Positions 9,549-20,287 are shown, counted from the stretch's first letter. The stretch is 64,000 nucleotides of DNA from an uncultured Pelagibacteraceae bacterium (GCA_902586485.1 CACIHO010000002.1:122871-186870); one strand, 5' to 3'. The notes: a model not told the origin generated them from the sequence alone. Numbers and translations are program-made.

Positions 9549-10322
9549 TTGATTTTTCAAATAGAAAATAAAAATATTCATGTATCAGATGCTGGACAGG
9601 GAATAGATTTAAATAAAGAAACAATTGTATTTCTTCATGGAAGTGGTCTATCCCACATAGTTTGGTCATTAACTGAACAATTTTTTTCTAACAAAAATTT
9701 TAATGTATTATCTATTGATTTACCTGGGCATGGTAATTCAGATGGACCCTGCTTAGATAGTATTGAAAAAATTGCTGATTGGTTAGAGCAAGTATTTGTA
9801 AAATTAAATTTAAAACAACTATTTATTGTTGGGCACTCTCAAGGATGTCTGGAGATACTCGAATATGCATCTAAATATAAAAATAGATTAAAAAAAATAG
9901 TTTTCGTTGGTGGTTCAAATAGAATGCCAGTTCATCCAGATCTAATCGATTTAGCAAAAAATGGAGATAGTGATGCTGTTAAATTGATGATGAAGTGGGG
10001 CTATGAAGGTTCAAAAAAATTTATAGGAGGTAATCCAGTGGAAAAAATAATACAGTCACCAAGAGATATTAGAGAAATATTAGCAGTCGATTTAATTGCA
10101 TGTAATAATTATACCAACGGCTCTAATGCTGCTAGATTAATAGACTGTCCCTCTTTGTTGATATTTGGATCATTAGACAAAATGGTAAATCTAGAGTCAG
10201 GTAAAAAGTTTTCTAATTTAATTAAAAAATCAACAACACATATAATTGAGGGTTGTGGTCATATGATTATGATTGAAAAAGCATTCGAAATGAGAGACAA
10301 GGTTTTAGAATTTTTAAAATAA
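9549..10322 (+). CDS. Alpha/beta-hydrolase fold protein in the DMSP cluster
   Basis: A 257-residue alpha/beta hydrolase with a complete-looking triad: nucleophile elbow GHSQGC (Ser near residue 98), acid in FGSLDKMV, and His in [14 protein letters not shown]; the oxyanion-hole motif [10 protein letters not shown] is near the N-terminus. No signal peptide, so cytosolic. The start is a TTG preceded by AGGTAA; no in-frame ATG is available nearby. Its stop overlaps the dmdA ATG (TAATG), so the two are probably co-translated. Substrate unknown: an esterase or thioesterase acting on a DMSP-derived acyl-CoA is possible, but the sequence alone does not decide it. Confidence 0.85.
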   Translation: MIFQIENKNIHVSDAGQGIDLNKETIVFLHGSGLSHIVWSLTEQFFSNKNFNVLSIDLPGHGNSDGPCLDSIEKIADWLEQVFVKLNLKQLFIVGHSQGCLEILEYASKYKNRLKKIVFVGGSNRMPVHPDLIDLAKNGDSDAVKLMMKWGYEGSKKFIGGNPVEKIIQSPRDIREILAVDLIACNNYTNGSNAARLIDCPSLLIFGSLDKMVNLESGKKFSNLIKKSTTHIIEGCGHMIMIEKAFEMRDKVLEFLK

Positions 10323-11431
10323 TGAAAAGTTTTTCAATTGCAAAATCAAGAAGGCTGAGAGGCACTCCTTATACCTCTAGAATAGAAAAACAAGGGGTTA
10401 CGGCTTATACAATATACAATCATATGTTGCTTCCAGCTGCCTTTGGTTCAATTGAGGACTCATACCATCACTTAAAACAGTATGTTCAAATTTGGGATGT
10501 AGCTGCTGAAAGACAGGTAGAAATTTCTGGTAAAGACTCAGCGAAATTAGTTCAGTTGATGACTTGTAGAGATTTATCTAAATCGAAAGATGGAAGATGT
10601 TATTATTGTCCAATAATTGATGATAACGCAGGTCTGATAAATGATCCAGTTGTACTTAGATTAAATGAAAATAAATGGTGGGTATCTCTTGCTGACTCAG
10701 ATGTAATATTATTTGCAAAAGGATTAGCTATTGGAAATAAATTTGACGTAAAGATTTTTGAACCTGATGTTGATATAATGGCCGTACAAGGTCCAAAGTC
10801 ATTTGAATTAATGGAAAAAGTTTTTGGAGATAAGATAGTTAATTTAAAATTCTTTGGTTTTGATTATTTTGAATTTGGTGGTGATAAACATTTAATTGCA
10901 AGATCTGGTTGGTCTAAACAGGGTGGTTATGAAATTTATGTAGAACATAATGTTTCTGGATTAAAATTATATGATCATCTTTTTGAAATTGGAAAAGAAT
11001 TTAATATCAAACCAGGTTGTCCGAATTTAATAGAACGTATTGAAAGTGGATTATTATCGTATGGAAATGATATCGATAATGGAGATAATCCATATGAATG
11101 TGGATTTGATAAATATATTAACATAGACAGCGAAGTTAATTTTTTAGGTAAAGAGAAATTAAAAAAAATTAAATCTGAAGGAATTAAAAAAAAATTAATG
11201 GGAGTAATGCTTGATATAGATAAAATAAGTATTACAGGATCATTGGAATTAAGTGATCAAAACAATAATATAATTGGAGAATTGAGATCAGCTTGCTATT
11301 CACCACATTTTAAAAAAGTTATTGGTATTGCTATGATGAAAAAACCACACTGGAACGTCGATCAGGATATAAAAGCTAAGATAAATGGTGAAATATGTGT
11401 GGGTAAAGTTTGCGATTTACCTTTTATTTAG
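10322..11431 (+). CDS. dmdA: Dimethylsulfoniopropionate demethylase DmdA
   Basis: GcvT-like, tetrahydrofolate-dependent enzyme that transfers a methyl group from DMSP to THF, giving 5-methyl-THF and 3-methylthiopropanoate. It resembles, from memory, the SAR11 DmdA protein along its whole length, including [20 protein letters not shown] near the N-terminus, [52 protein letters not shown], and the C-terminal end VCDLPFI. Length 369 is as expected. GcvT proper has different N-terminal and folate-site signatures. It overlaps the hydrolase by one base and is followed 15 bases later by asd. 5-methyl-THF and methanethiol would feed C1 and methionine metabolism. Confidence 0.96.
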   Translation: MKSFSIAKSRRLRGTPYTSRIEKQGVTAYTIYNHMLLPAAFGSIEDSYHHLKQYVQIWDVAAERQVEISGKDSAKLVQLMTCRDLSKSKDGRCYYCPIIDDNAGLINDPVVLRLNENKWWVSLADSDVILFAKGLAIGNKFDVKIFEPDVDIMAVQGPKSFELMEKVFGDKIVNLKFFGFDYFEFGGDKHLIARSGWSKQGGYEIYVEHNVSGLKLYDHLFEIGKEFNIKPGCPNLIERIESGLLSYGNDIDNGDNPYECGFDKYINIDSEVNFLGKEKLKKIKSEGIKKKLMGVMLDIDKISITGSLELSDQNNNIIGELRSACYSPHFKKVIGIAMMKKPHWNVDQDIKAKINGEICVGKVCDLPFI

Positions 11432-11446
11432 TATAAAACTCTAAAT

Positions 11447-12442
11447 ATGAACATAGCTATAGTAGGTGCAACAGGTAATGTAGGCAGAAAAACTCTTGAA
11501 GTTTTTGATAAAAAAAATTTCAGATTTGATAATTTATATCTAGTTGCATCAGAAAAAAGTGCAGGAAAAAAAATATTATTTAGAGATAAAGAATATGAAA
11601 TTGAGAATTTAGAAAACTATGATTTTTCTAAAGCTGATATTACTTTTTTTGCAGCAGGAGGAAAAATTGCAGAAAAATATGCAGAAAATGCAGCTAAACA
11701 CACAGTGGTAATTGATAATTCAAGTTTTTTTAGGATGGATCCAGATGTACCTCTGATTGTTCCACAAGTAAATTCTTCTGACATAAAAAAAATGAAAAAA
11801 AATATTATTGCAAACCCAAACTGCTCAACAGCACAACTTGTTATTGCTCTTAAACCACTTCATGATTTATATAAAATTAAAAGAGTTGTAGTTTCAACTT
11901 ATCAATCTGTTTCAGGTGGTGGAAAAAGCCCAATGGATGAATTAATAGAACAAACTAAAAAATATTTAGATGGAAAAAAAATAGAGTCCAAAAATTTTAC
12001 TAAACAAATTGCTTTTAATGTTATTCCACATATCGATGTATTTTCTGATGATGGATATACAAAAGAAGAATTAAAAATGACAAATGAAACAAAAAAAATA
12101 TTAGATGAAACAATTGAACTTACAGCAACATGCGTACGAATACCTGTATTAGTATCTCACTCCGAGTCGGTTAACATAGAGTTTGAGAAAACATTTACTT
12201 TAGATAAGGTAAGAGAAGCTTTAAGCAATGCAGAAGGTTGTCAGGTTATTGATAAAAGAGAAAATGGAGGTTATAGCACTCCTTTTGAGGCAGCTGGAAA
12301 TGATGAGACTTACATATCTAGAATTAGAGAGGATAAAACTAAAAAAAATTCTCTTAATTTATGGATTGTTTCAGATAATTTATTAAGAGGTGCTGCACTT
12401 AATTCTGTTGAAATTGCAGAAACAATAATTAAATCAAAATAA
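11447..12442 (+). CDS. asd: Aspartate-semialdehyde dehydrogenase
   Basis: Reduces aspartyl phosphate to aspartate semialdehyde, the branch point to lysine/diaminopimelate, homoserine, methionine and threonine. Rossmann motif GATGNVGRKTLEV at the N-terminus, catalytic cysteine in NPNCSTAQLV (near residue 130), and VSTYQSVSGGGKSPMDEL are visible. Length 331 is standard. It is 15 bases after dmdA and 4 bases before sdhC, so it probably shares a transcript with both. Confidence 0.96.
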   Translation: MNIAIVGATGNVGRKTLEVFDKKNFRFDNLYLVASEKSAGKKILFRDKEYEIENLENYDFSKADITFFAAGGKIAEKYAENAAKHTVVIDNSSFFRMDPDVPLIVPQVNSSDIKKMKKNIIANPNCSTAQLVIALKPLHDLYKIKRVVVSTYQSVSGGGKSPMDELIEQTKKYLDGKKIESKNFTKQIAFNVIPHIDVFSDDGYTKEELKMTNETKKILDETIELTATCVRIPVLVSHSESVNIEFEKTFTLDKVREALSNAEGCQVIDKRENGGYSTPFEAAGNDETYISRIREDKTKKNSLNLWIVSDNLLRGAALNSVEIAETIIKSK

Positions 12443-12446
12443 TAAA

Positions 12447-12827
12447 ATGGAAAATAGACCTTTATCACCACATATACAAATTTATAAATGGCATATTTCT
12501 TCTTTAGTATCCATTTCACATAGAATTACAGGGATAATTAATTTTTTTGCGATAACTTTAATTTGTATTTGGTTTGCTTTTATGCTTTTAGGAGAGAGTG
12601 AATATCAAACTATAAAAATTTTTTTAGAATCTTTTTTGGGGAAATTTATATTAATTGGAATAACTTGGTCTTTTAGTTTTCAAATGTTAAGTGAGATTAG
12701 ACATTTAATTATGGATTTAGGTTATGGCTTTGAGTTACAAACAACTAAAATCACAGGTTTGCTTGTTATTTTCGGTTCAATTCTTTTAACTATATTAGTT
12801 TATATATTTGGAAGAGGAGTCATTTAA
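12447..12827 (+). CDS. sdhC: Succinate dehydrogenase membrane subunit SdhC, heme-ligand His absent
   Basis: Membrane anchor of complex II with three predicted helices in 126 residues. RPLSPHIQIYKWHISSLVSISHRITG is the SdhC signature and keeps the Ser and Arg expected at the quinone site (S27 and R31 in E. coli). The conserved IRHLIMDLG stretch is present, but the position that holds the axial heme b ligand in E. coli (His84 in YHVVVGIRH) reads Gln here (FQMLSEIRH). Stop overlaps the sdhD start (TAATG). Identity is secure from sequence and operon. Confidence 0.94.
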   Translation: MENRPLSPHIQIYKWHISSLVSISHRITGIINFFAITLICIWFAFMLLGESEYQTIKIFLESFLGKFILIGITWSFSFQMLSEIRHLIMDLGYGFELQTTKITGLLVIFGSILLTILVYIFGRGVI

Positions 12828-13156
12828 TGCTACCGGTTACAAAAAAATGGTTGTTTTTAAAATTTAGCTCTTTAATTTTGTTACCTCTAATGCTTTGGTT
12901 TATTTTAAGTTTAGTAAATTTTTATGATAAAAGTTATCAAGAAATAGTTGGTTTTTTGACATCTCAACCATCTAAATTTTTAATGGGACTGTTTCTGGTA
13001 TTTATTTATTTTTTTTCAGCATTAAGTATTAGTGAGGTTTTTGAGGACTATATAAAAGACACGAAAATCAAAAATGCCGCAAACAAAATCTTAAATTTTT
13101 TTGCTATAACAATTCCAATTTTAACAATAATTGTTATTTTTAATTTAAATACATGA
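12827..13156 (+). CDS. sdhD: Succinate dehydrogenase membrane subunit SdhD, no histidine
   Basis: Second membrane anchor, 109 residues with three hydrophobic segments. The recognisable SdhD landmark is [14 protein letters not shown], which aligns with the GMxxxxxDY stretch of E. coli SdhD; the Tyr (Tyr83 in E. coli, quinone site) is kept. The entire protein contains no histidine, so the axial heme b ligand (His71 in E. coli) cannot be present. Its stop overlaps sdhA (ATGA). Assignment depends mainly on position in the operon and membrane topology, since this family is poorly conserved. Confidence 0.9.
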   Translation: MLPVTKKWLFLKFSSLILLPLMLWFILSLVNFYDKSYQEIVGFLTSQPSKFLMGLFLVFIYFFSALSISEVFEDYIKDTKIKNAANKILNFFAITIPILTIIVIFNLNT

Positions 13157-14928
13157 AAGCCTATAATATCATAGATCATGAGTACGATGTTGTTGTACTT
13201 GGAGCAGGTGGCTCAGGATTAAGAGCAGCTGTGGGATTAAGTGAAGCTGGTTTAAAAACAGCCTGTATCTCAAAAGTATTTCCCACAAGAAGTCATACGT
13301 CTGCTGCACAGGGTGGAATATCAGCAGCCCTAGGAAATATGGGGGAAGATGATTGGAGATGGCATATGTATGACACTGTAAAAGGTGCAGACTGGTTAGG
13401 AGATCAAGATAGCATCGAATATTTATGTAAAGAAGCGCCCAAAGCAGTCTTGGAATTGGAAAAGTATGGTGTTCCTTTTAGTCGAACAGAAGAGGGAAAA
13501 ATTTATCAAAGACCATTTGGTGGTATGACCAAAAATTATGGAAATGGAATTGTTCAAAGAACTTGTGCAGCTGCAGATAGAACAGGGCATGCAATATTAC
13601 ATACTTTATATGGACAAGCTTTAAAACATAACACAGAATTTTTTATTGAATATTTTGCTTTAGATTTATTAATGAAAGATGGAGAGTGCAAAGGATTAAT
13701 AGCATGGAATCTTAATGATGGTACAATTCATAGATTTAGAGCGCATACTGTAATTATTGCAACTGGAGGATATGGAAAGGTATACTACTCTGCTACATCA
13801 GCTCATACTTGTACAGGTGATGGTAATGCCATGGTCTTAAGAGCAGGACTACCTTTGCAAGATATGGAATTTGTACAATTTCATCCAACAGGTATCTATG
13901 GACATGGAACACTTATATCAGAAGGTGTAAGAGGTGAAGGTGGCTATTTAGTAAATTCAAAAGGTGAGAGATTTATGGAAAGGTACGCGCCAAATGCAAA
14001 AGATTTAGCGTCAAGAGATGTTGTCAGTCGATCAATGTCTATAGAAATTAATGAAGGAAGAGGTGTAGGTAAAGATCAAGATCATGTTCATTTACATTTA
14101 AGTCATTTAGACAAAAGTGTAATTGAAAATCGATTACCAGGTATCACTGAAGCTGCAAGATTGTTTGCAAATGTTGATGTTACTAAAGATCCTATACCTG
14201 TAGTTCCTACAGTTCACTATAACATGGGAGGTATTCCAACAAATTATAAAGCAGAAGTGCTAACAATGAATGGTTCTGAAAAAACAGTTCCTGGTTTAAT
14301 GGCTATAGGTGAAGCAGCATGTGTTTCTGTTCATGGAGCAAACAGACTTGGTTCTAATTCATTAATTGATTTAGTAGTATTTGGAAGAGCAGCTGCAAAA
14401 AGAGCAGCTGAACTAGTAAAACCCAGAACACCACATGAAGAAATACCAGAAACTGAAACTCAAAAGTGTTTGGATAGATTTGATAAACTTAGAAATGCTC
14501 AAGGGGATAATAGTACTGCAGAGTTAAGACTCTCGATGCAGAAAACAATGCAATCTAAATGTGCAGTATTTAGAACAGAAAAAAATCTTAAACAAGGGGT
14601 TGATGAGATAGGCAAAACTTACGATGGAATGAACTCCATTTCTGTTAAGGATAAATCTTTAGTATTTAACACTGATTTAGTAGAAACCTTAGAATTTGAT
14701 AATTTAATTAGACAAGCGGTAGCAACTGTAGACTCAGCATATCACAGAAAAGAAAGTAGAGGAGCTCACGCAAGAGAAGATTACCCAAAAAGAGATGATG
14801 AAAAATTTATGCAACATACTCTTGCATGGTGTGATGGTAAAAATACAAAGATTAGTTATAGACCTGTCCATCAATCAACTTTAACTAATGAAGTGCAATA
14901 TTTTCCACCTCAAGAACGGGTATATTAA
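13153..14928 (+). CDS. sdhA: Succinate dehydrogenase flavoprotein subunit SdhA
   Basis: Oxidises succinate to fumarate on the cytoplasmic face of the inner membrane. The dinucleotide-binding [21 protein letters not shown] lies near the N-terminus; the His that carries covalent FAD is in [15 protein letters not shown]. Also present are QFHPTGIYG, the active-site region [17 protein letters not shown] and [18 protein letters not shown]. Length 591 is normal. Overlaps sdhD by 4 bases and sdhB by 1. Confidence 0.97.
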   Translation: MKAYNIIDHEYDVVVLGAGGSGLRAAVGLSEAGLKTACISKVFPTRSHTSAAQGGISAALGNMGEDDWRWHMYDTVKGADWLGDQDSIEYLCKEAPKAVLELEKYGVPFSRTEEGKIYQRPFGGMTKNYGNGIVQRTCAAADRTGHAILHTLYGQALKHNTEFFIEYFALDLLMKDGECKGLIAWNLNDGTIHRFRAHTVIIATGGYGKVYYSATSAHTCTGDGNAMVLRAGLPLQDMEFVQFHPTGIYGHGTLISEGVRGEGGYLVNSKGERFMERYAPNAKDLASRDVVSRSMSIEINEGRGVGKDQDHVHLHLSHLDKSVIENRLPGITEAARLFANVDVTKDPIPVVPTVHYNMGGIPTNYKAEVLTMNGSEKTVPGLMAIGEAACVSVHGANRLGSNSLIDLVVFGRAAAKRAAELVKPRTPHEEIPETETQKCLDRFDKLRNAQGDNSTAELRLSMQKTMQSKCAVFRTEKNLKQGVDEIGKTYDGMNSISVKDKSLVFNTDLVETLEFDNLIRQAVATVDSAYHRKESRGAHAREDYPKRDDEKFMQHTLAWCDGKNTKISYRPVHQSTLTNEVQYFPPQERVY

Positions 14929-15707
14929 TGGTTCAATTGAGTTTACCTAAGAATTCTGAAATTAAAAAAGGTAAATACTTTAAGGACAAAACAGGATCAA
15001 AAAATTTAAGAAAAGTAAATATTTATAGATGGGATCCATCCACAGATGAAGGTCCTAGGATAGACACTTATGAAGTTGACATGGATAATTGTCCTTCAAA
15101 GGTCTTAGATATTTTAAATAAAATCAAAAATGAAATCGACTCAACTATAACATACAGAAGATCTTGTGCTCATGGTGTATGTGGTTCATGTGCAATGAAT
15201 ATGGGGGGTAAAAATGGCCTTGCTTGCACCACTCCACATGCTGAAATTGAGGGAGATATTGATATTTATCCATTACCTCATTTAAAAGTTAAAAAAGATT
15301 TAATTGGTGATTTGGATGGATTGTACAAACAGTATCAATCAATTGAACCATGGTTAAAAAATAATTCAACAAAAGAAACTACAGAAATTTATCAATCCAA
15401 AGAAGACAGAGCAAAACTAGATGGTGCTTATGAATGTATTATGTGTGCTTGTTGCTCTACTTCTTGCCCAAGTTATTGGTGGAATGGTGACAAATATTTA
15501 GGTCCAGCAGTTTTGTTACAAGCATATAGATGGATTATTGATAGTAGAGATGATGAGCGAAAAGCAAGATTAAAAAAAGTTGCTGATGAATTAAAATTAT
15601 ACAGATGTCATACTATTTTAAATTGTACAAATGCATGTCCTAAAGGCTTGAATCCAGCAAAAGCTATAGCTGAAATAAAAAAAATGTTAGCAACGGCTAA
15701 TGTTTAA
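14928..15707 (+). CDS. sdhB: Succinate dehydrogenase iron-sulfur subunit SdhB
   Basis: Electron relay from FAD to quinone. All three cluster sets are visible: [2Fe-2S] in [21 protein letters not shown], [4Fe-4S] in [16 protein letters not shown], and [3Fe-4S] in [17 protein letters not shown], with the Trp pair SYWWN near the quinone site. Length 259 is typical of alphaproteobacteria. The iron-sulfur relay is therefore complete even though the membrane anchors lack heme ligands. Confidence 0.97.
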   Translation: MVQLSLPKNSEIKKGKYFKDKTGSKNLRKVNIYRWDPSTDEGPRIDTYEVDMDNCPSKVLDILNKIKNEIDSTITYRRSCAHGVCGSCAMNMGGKNGLACTTPHAEIEGDIDIYPLPHLKVKKDLIGDLDGLYKQYQSIEPWLKNNSTKETTEIYQSKEDRAKLDGAYECIMCACCSTSCPSYWWNGDKYLGPAVLLQAYRWIIDSRDDERKARLKKVADELKLYRCHTILNCTNACPKGLNPAKAIAEIKKMLATANV

Positions 15708-15746
15708 ATAGACTATTTGATATTTTTGATCTAAAACACCGTATTC

Positions 15747-17240
15747 ATGAATTTAATAGAACACTTCGTAAACGGTAAAATAATTCCGGGATCTTCAGAT
15801 AAAAAGGGAAAAGTTTTCAATCCAGCAACTGGTGAACAAGAGTCTGAGGTAAGACTTGCTTCAAGATCTGATTTAGACAGTGCTGTTGAGGTAGCAAAAA
15901 AAGCATTTGAAACTTGGTCCTTAAAACCTGCTCTTCAAAGAGCTAGAATAATATTTAAATTTAAAGAATTAATTGAAAAAAATTCTGATGAATTAACCAA
16001 GTTAATAGTTTCAGAGCATGGAAAGGTTTATGAAGATGCAAGAGGTTCTTTAACTAGAGGACTTGAAGTAGTGGAATTTGCTTGCGGAATTCCACATTTA
16101 TTAAAAGGTGAGTTTTCCGAAAATGTTGGCACTAATGTTGATAGTTGGTCAATGAGACAACCTTTAGGAGTTGTTGCAGGTATCACACCTTTTAACTTTC
16201 CAGCAATGGTTCCAATGTGGATGTTTCCAATAGCAATAGCATGTGGAAATACTTTTATTCTTAAACCATCAGAAAAAGACCCATCTTGTGGTCTAAGATT
16301 GGCTGAACTTCTATCTGAGGCTGGTCTTCCAGATGGAGTGTTTAATGTAATAAATGGTGATAAAGAAGCTGTAGATGCAATTTTAGAAAATAAAGATATT
16401 AAAGCTGTTAGTTTTGTTGGATCTACTCCTATTGCAAAATATATTTATGAAAATTCAGCTAAAAATGAAAAGAGAGTTCAAGCTTTAGGTGGAGCAAAAA
16501 ATCATTTAGTTGTTATGCCAGATTGTGATTTGGATGGTGCTGTAAATGGATTAATGGGCGCTGCTTATGGTTCAGCTGGAGAAAGATGTATGGCTCAATC
16601 AGTTGCTGTTGCAGTTGGAGATATTGGAGATGAGCTTGTATCAAGATTATCAAAAAAAGCTGAGGCGTTAAAAGTGGGTCCTGGAATGGATAAAACTTCA
16701 GAAATGGGACCTTTAGTTACAAAAGAACATTTAGAAAAAGTTACAAATTATGTTGATTTAGGTGTTAAGGAAGGTGCAAAGCTAGTGGTTGATGGTAGAG
16801 GTTTAAAACTACAAGGTTATGAAAATGGTTTCTATATTGGTGGATGTTTATTTGATCATGTAAATAAGGATATGAGAATTTATAAAGAAGAAATATTCGG
16901 TCCAGTTTTATCAGTTATTCGAGTGAAAACTTTTGAGGAAGCTGCAAAATTAATTAACGACCATGAGTACGGAAATGGAGTTAGTATTTATACAAGAGAC
17001 GGTGATGCAGGCAGAACTTTTGCAAGCAAAATTCAAGTAGGTATGGTTGGTATTAATGTACCTATCCCGGTGCCTATGGCATTTCATAGTTTTGGTGGTT
17101 GGAAAAGATCTTTGTTTGGAGATAGTGGAATGCATGGTATGGAAGGAATAAAATTTTACACTAAACTTAAAACAGTAACATCTAGATGGCCTTCAGGTGT
17201 CCGATCAAATGCGGAATTTGTTATGCCAACAATGAAATAA
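15747..17240 (+). CDS. mmsA: CoA-acylating methylmalonate-semialdehyde dehydrogenase
   Basis: Aldehyde dehydrogenase of the MmsA type, which converts methylmalonate (or malonate) semialdehyde to propionyl-CoA or acetyl-CoA with NAD. Catalytic cysteine is in GSAGERCMAQS near residue 284; GITPFNFPAMVPMWMFPIAIACGN and SFVGSTPIAKYIYE are typical of the family. Length 497 fits. It lies 39 bases after sdhB and 9 before mdh, placing it inside a TCA gene block where most alphaproteobacteria have no such gene. Roles in valine, inositol or beta-alanine breakdown are possible. Confidence 0.88.
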   Translation: MNLIEHFVNGKIIPGSSDKKGKVFNPATGEQESEVRLASRSDLDSAVEVAKKAFETWSLKPALQRARIIFKFKELIEKNSDELTKLIVSEHGKVYEDARGSLTRGLEVVEFACGIPHLLKGEFSENVGTNVDSWSMRQPLGVVAGITPFNFPAMVPMWMFPIAIACGNTFILKPSEKDPSCGLRLAELLSEAGLPDGVFNVINGDKEAVDAILENKDIKAVSFVGSTPIAKYIYENSAKNEKRVQALGGAKNHLVVMPDCDLDGAVNGLMGAAYGSAGERCMAQSVAVAVGDIGDELVSRLSKKAEALKVGPGMDKTSEMGPLVTKEHLEKVTNYVDLGVKEGAKLVVDGRGLKLQGYENGFYIGGCLFDHVNKDMRIYKEEIFGPVLSVIRVKTFEEAAKLINDHEYGNGVSIYTRDGDAGRTFASKIQVGMVGINVPIPVPMAFHSFGGWKRSLFGDSGMHGMEGIKFYTKLKTVTSRWPSGVRSNAEFVMPTMK

Positions 17241-17249
17241 AGGAAATAG

Positions 17250-18212
17250 ATGACAAAAATATCTTTAATTGGTGCAGGCCAAATAGGTGGAACTCTTGCA
17301 CATTTGATAGGAACAAAAGAATTAGTAAATGAAGTGGTTTTATTTGATGTAGCTAGTGGTATTGCAAAAGGTAAAGCATTAGATATTGCACAATCTTCAT
17401 CTATAGATGGTTTCAATGTTAGGTTTTCAGGAACTGATAACTATGAAAGCATAAAAGATTCAGATGTAATTATAATTACAGCTGGCGTTCCAAGAAAGCC
17501 TGGCATGAGTCGAGATGATCTCCTTGGAATAAATTTAAAAATCATTAAACAAGTTGCTGAAGGTGTAAAGAAAAATGCTCCTAATGCTTTTGTGATCTGT
17601 ATCACCAATCCTTTAGATGTTATGGTTATGGCATTTCAAAAATTTTCAGGTTTGCCATCAAATAAAGTAGTTGGTATGGCAGGTATTTTAGATAGTTCGA
17701 GATTTAAATTATTTTTATCATTAGAACTAAATGTGCCTGTAAGAGAAATTGAGGCAATGGTTATGGGTGGTCATGGTGACACCATGGTCCCTATGCCAAG
17801 ATTTACAAAAATTTCAGGTAAACCTTTGTTAGATCTTGTAAAGGATGGAAAGATTTCATCAGAAAGGGTTGAGGAAATTAATCAAAGAACAAGAGATGGC
17901 GGTGCTGAAATAGTTAAATATTTAGAAAAAGGATCAGCCTTTTATGCACCAGCAGCTTCAGGTGTTCAAATGGCAGAAGCATATTTGAATGATCAGAAAA
18001 AATTATTACCCTGCGCTGTACAATTAAATGGAGAATATGGTGTGAAAAATGTTTATGCAGGTGTTCCTGTTGTCATCGGAAAAAATGGTGTAGAAAAAAT
18101 TGAAGAGATTGATTTAGATGAAAAAGAAAAAAAAGAATTTATGCATTCAATAGATGCTGTAAAAGCTTTATGGGAAGCTGCATCTAAAATAGATCCTGAT
18201 TTATCTAAATAA
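17250..18212 (+). CDS. mdh: Malate dehydrogenase
   Basis: NAD-dependent malate dehydrogenase of the LDH-like group found in alphaproteobacteria. N-terminal Rossmann motif [16 protein letters not shown], loop arginine residues in [14 protein letters not shown], the catalytic His in [14 protein letters not shown], and Asp in the NPLDVMV region are visible. Length 320 is standard. An AAGGAAATAG Shine-Dalgarno precedes the ATG. It is followed after 2 bases by sucC, the normal alphaproteobacterial order. Confidence 0.97.
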   Translation: MTKISLIGAGQIGGTLAHLIGTKELVNEVVLFDVASGIAKGKALDIAQSSSIDGFNVRFSGTDNYESIKDSDVIIITAGVPRKPGMSRDDLLGINLKIIKQVAEGVKKNAPNAFVICITNPLDVMVMAFQKFSGLPSNKVVGMAGILDSSRFKLFLSLELNVPVREIEAMVMGGHGDTMVPMPRFTKISGKPLLDLVKDGKISSERVEEINQRTRDGGAEIVKYLEKGSAFYAPAASGVQMAEAYLNDQKKLLPCAVQLNGEYGVKNVYAGVPVVIGKNGVEKIEEIDLDEKEKKEFMHSIDAVKALWEAASKIDPDLSK

Positions 18213-18214
18213 TA

Positions 18215-19375
18215 ATGAATATTCACGAGCATCAAGCTAAACAAATATTGAAAAAATATGGAGCTGTAGTTCCTGAAGGAGTATTTGCGCTTAATGTTGA
18301 TGAACTTATTCAAAAAGCAAAAGCACTTAAAACTGAGAAATATGTTCTTAAAGCACAAATTCATGCGGGTGGTAGAGGAAAGGCTGGTGGTGTTAAAATT
18401 TTAAACTCTATTGAGGAACTAACAGTAGCAGCTAAAGAATTGCTAGGAAAAATACTTGTAACTCATCAAACTGGTCCTGAAGGTAGAGAGGTAAAAAGAT
18501 TATACGTAGAAGAATCTTCAAGTATAGATAAAGAATTTTATTTATCGTGTTTAGTAGATAGGGCAAGTTCTAAAATTGCATTTATATCAAGTGATCAAGG
18601 TGGAATGGATATTGAAGAGGTTGCTAGCAGTTCACCTGAAAAAATTATAACTACAAAAGTTGATATGGGTGATGAAATTTCTGACTCAGATTGTGAGAAG
18701 ATAGTTAAAATTTTTAATTTAAATGAAGAAGCAAAAAAACAAGCAATAACATTAATTAAATCAATATATAAAATGTTTGTCAGCACAGATGCAAACATGG
18801 TTGAAGTAAATCCATTGATTTTGACAAAAGAGGAAAAAATTGTTTGTTTAGATGCAAAAGTTAATTTTGACTCAAATGCATTATTTAGACATCCAGAAAT
18901 TGTTGAACTAAGAGATTTAAATGAGGAAGATTCTACAGAGATAGAAGCTAGCAAGCATGATCTTGCATATATCAAGCTAGATGGAAGTATCGGTTGTATG
19001 GTAAATGGAGCAGGATTGGCGATGGCAACAATGGATATAATTAAATTGTATGGTAAAGAGCCAGCAAATTTTTTAGATGTAGGTGGTGGTGCATCTAAAG
19101 AAAAAGTATCCGCTGCATTAAAGATAATTCTTTCAGATAAAAATGTTAAAGGTATTTTAATTAATATTTTTGGAGGAATTATGAGATGTGATGTACTTGC
19201 TCAAGGAGTAGTTGATGCAGCTAAAGAAATTAATATTAGTGTACCTTTAGTTGTAAGATTAGCAGGTACAAATTTCAAGGAAGGAAAAAAAATTCTTGAT
19301 AATTCTGGATTAAAATTAATTTCTGCAGAAAATTTAGATGATGCTGCTAAGAAAATTGTTAAGGCGATAAAATAA
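18215..19375 (+). CDS. sucC: Succinyl-CoA synthetase beta subunit SucC
   Basis: ATP-grasp subunit that binds nucleotide and ADP-forms with Suc[17 protein letters not shown] is the family N-terminus; [22 protein letters not shown] and [15 protein letters not shown], then [17 protein letters not shown] are all present. Length 386 is normal. One base separates its stop from the sucD ATG. Confidence 0.97.
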   Translation: MNIHEHQAKQILKKYGAVVPEGVFALNVDELIQKAKALKTEKYVLKAQIHAGGRGKAGGVKILNSIEELTVAAKELLGKILVTHQTGPEGREVKRLYVEESSSIDKEFYLSCLVDRASSKIAFISSDQGGMDIEEVASSSPEKIITTKVDMGDEISDSDCEKIVKIFNLNEEAKKQAITLIKSIYKMFVSTDANMVEVNPLILTKEEKIVCLDAKVNFDSNALFRHPEIVELRDLNEEDSTEIEASKHDLAYIKLDGSIGCMVNGAGLAMATMDIIKLYGKEPANFLDVGGGASKEKVSAALKIILSDKNVKGILINIFGGIMRCDVLAQGVVDAAKEINISVPLVVRLAGTNFKEGKKILDNSGLKLISAENLDDAAKKIVKAIK

Positions 19376-19376
19376 A

Positions 19377-20252
19377 ATGTCAGTTTTGGTAAACAAAAAT
19401 ACTAAAGTAATTTGTCAGGGATTTACTGGTTCACACGGAACATTTCATTCAGAGCAGGCTATAAAATATGGAACCAATCTTGTTGGTGGAGTTACGCCAA
19501 AGAAAGGTGGACAAATACATTTAGACAGACCAGTTTTTAATAGCGTTTTAGAGGCAAAAAATGAAGTAGGAGCAGATGCAACTATGATTTATGTACCTGC
19601 TAAATTTGCAGCAGCAGCAATCATTGAGGCTATCGATGCATCAATTGAACTTATTGTTTGTATAACTGAAGGAATTCCAATTCAGGATATGCTTAAAGTG
19701 AGACAAAAATTAAGTGGCTCTAATAGCAGATTAATTGGACCTAATTGTCCAGGAATAATTACACCAGATGAATGTAAAATTGGGATTATGCCGGGAAGTA
19801 TTCACAAAAGAGGAAGTGTTGGAATTGTATCAAGGTCAGGAACATTGACATATGAAGCAGTAGCCCAAACAACTGAAAATGGACTTGGTCAATCAACTTG
19901 TATTGGTATTGGTGGTGATCCTATTAATGGAACAAATTTTATAGATTGTTTAGATTTATTTTTAAATGATGATGAAACAGAGTCTATTTTAATGATTGGT
20001 GAAATTGGAGGAACAGCCGAAGAAGAAGCAGCTGACTTTATAAAAAATCATAAGATTAAAAAACCAATAGTTGGATTTATCGCTGGACTTACTGCTCCTA
20101 CAGGAAGGAGAATGGGGCATGCTGGTGCCATTATATCAGGTGGCAAAGGTGGAGCTGAAGATAAAATAAAAAAAATGGAAGAATGTGGTATTATAGTTGC
20201 TAAATCACCATCAATTATTGGAAAAACTTTATTTGATAAACTGTCTAATTGA
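19377..20252 (+). CDS. sucD: Succinyl-CoA synthetase alpha subunit SucD
   Basis: CoA-binding subunit carrying the phosphohistidine. CoA-binding region [20 protein letters not shown] near the N-terminus, [10 protein letters not shown], and the active-site His in [21 protein letters not shown]. Length 291 is typical. Separated from sucA by 35 bases, a slightly larger gap than within the rest of the block, without a clear promoter. Confidence 0.97.
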   Translation: MSVLVNKNTKVICQGFTGSHGTFHSEQAIKYGTNLVGGVTPKKGGQIHLDRPVFNSVLEAKNEVGADATMIYVPAKFAAAAIIEAIDASIELIVCITEGIPIQDMLKVRQKLSGSNSRLIGPNCPGIITPDECKIGIMPGSIHKRGSVGIVSRSGTLTYEAVAQTTENGLGQSTCIGIGGDPINGTNFIDCLDLFLNDDETESILMIGEIGGTAEEEAADFIKNHKIKKPIVGFIAGLTAPTGRRMGHAGAIISGGKGGAEDKIKKMEECGIIVAKSPSIIGKTLFDKLSN

Positions 20253-20287
20253 AAAATAATATCAGAGAGATATATTAAATAAATAAG

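Noticed and set aside
10322-11431. Aminomethyltransferase GcvT
   Set aside because: The fold is related, but the whole-length resemblance to SAR11 DmdA, the dmd neighbours and the absence of gcvH/gcvP nearby favour DmdA.
18053-18975. Minus-strand ORFs of 103 and 126 residues under mdh/sucC
   Set aside because: Shadows of mdh and sucC, which are complete and conserved; antisense composition only.
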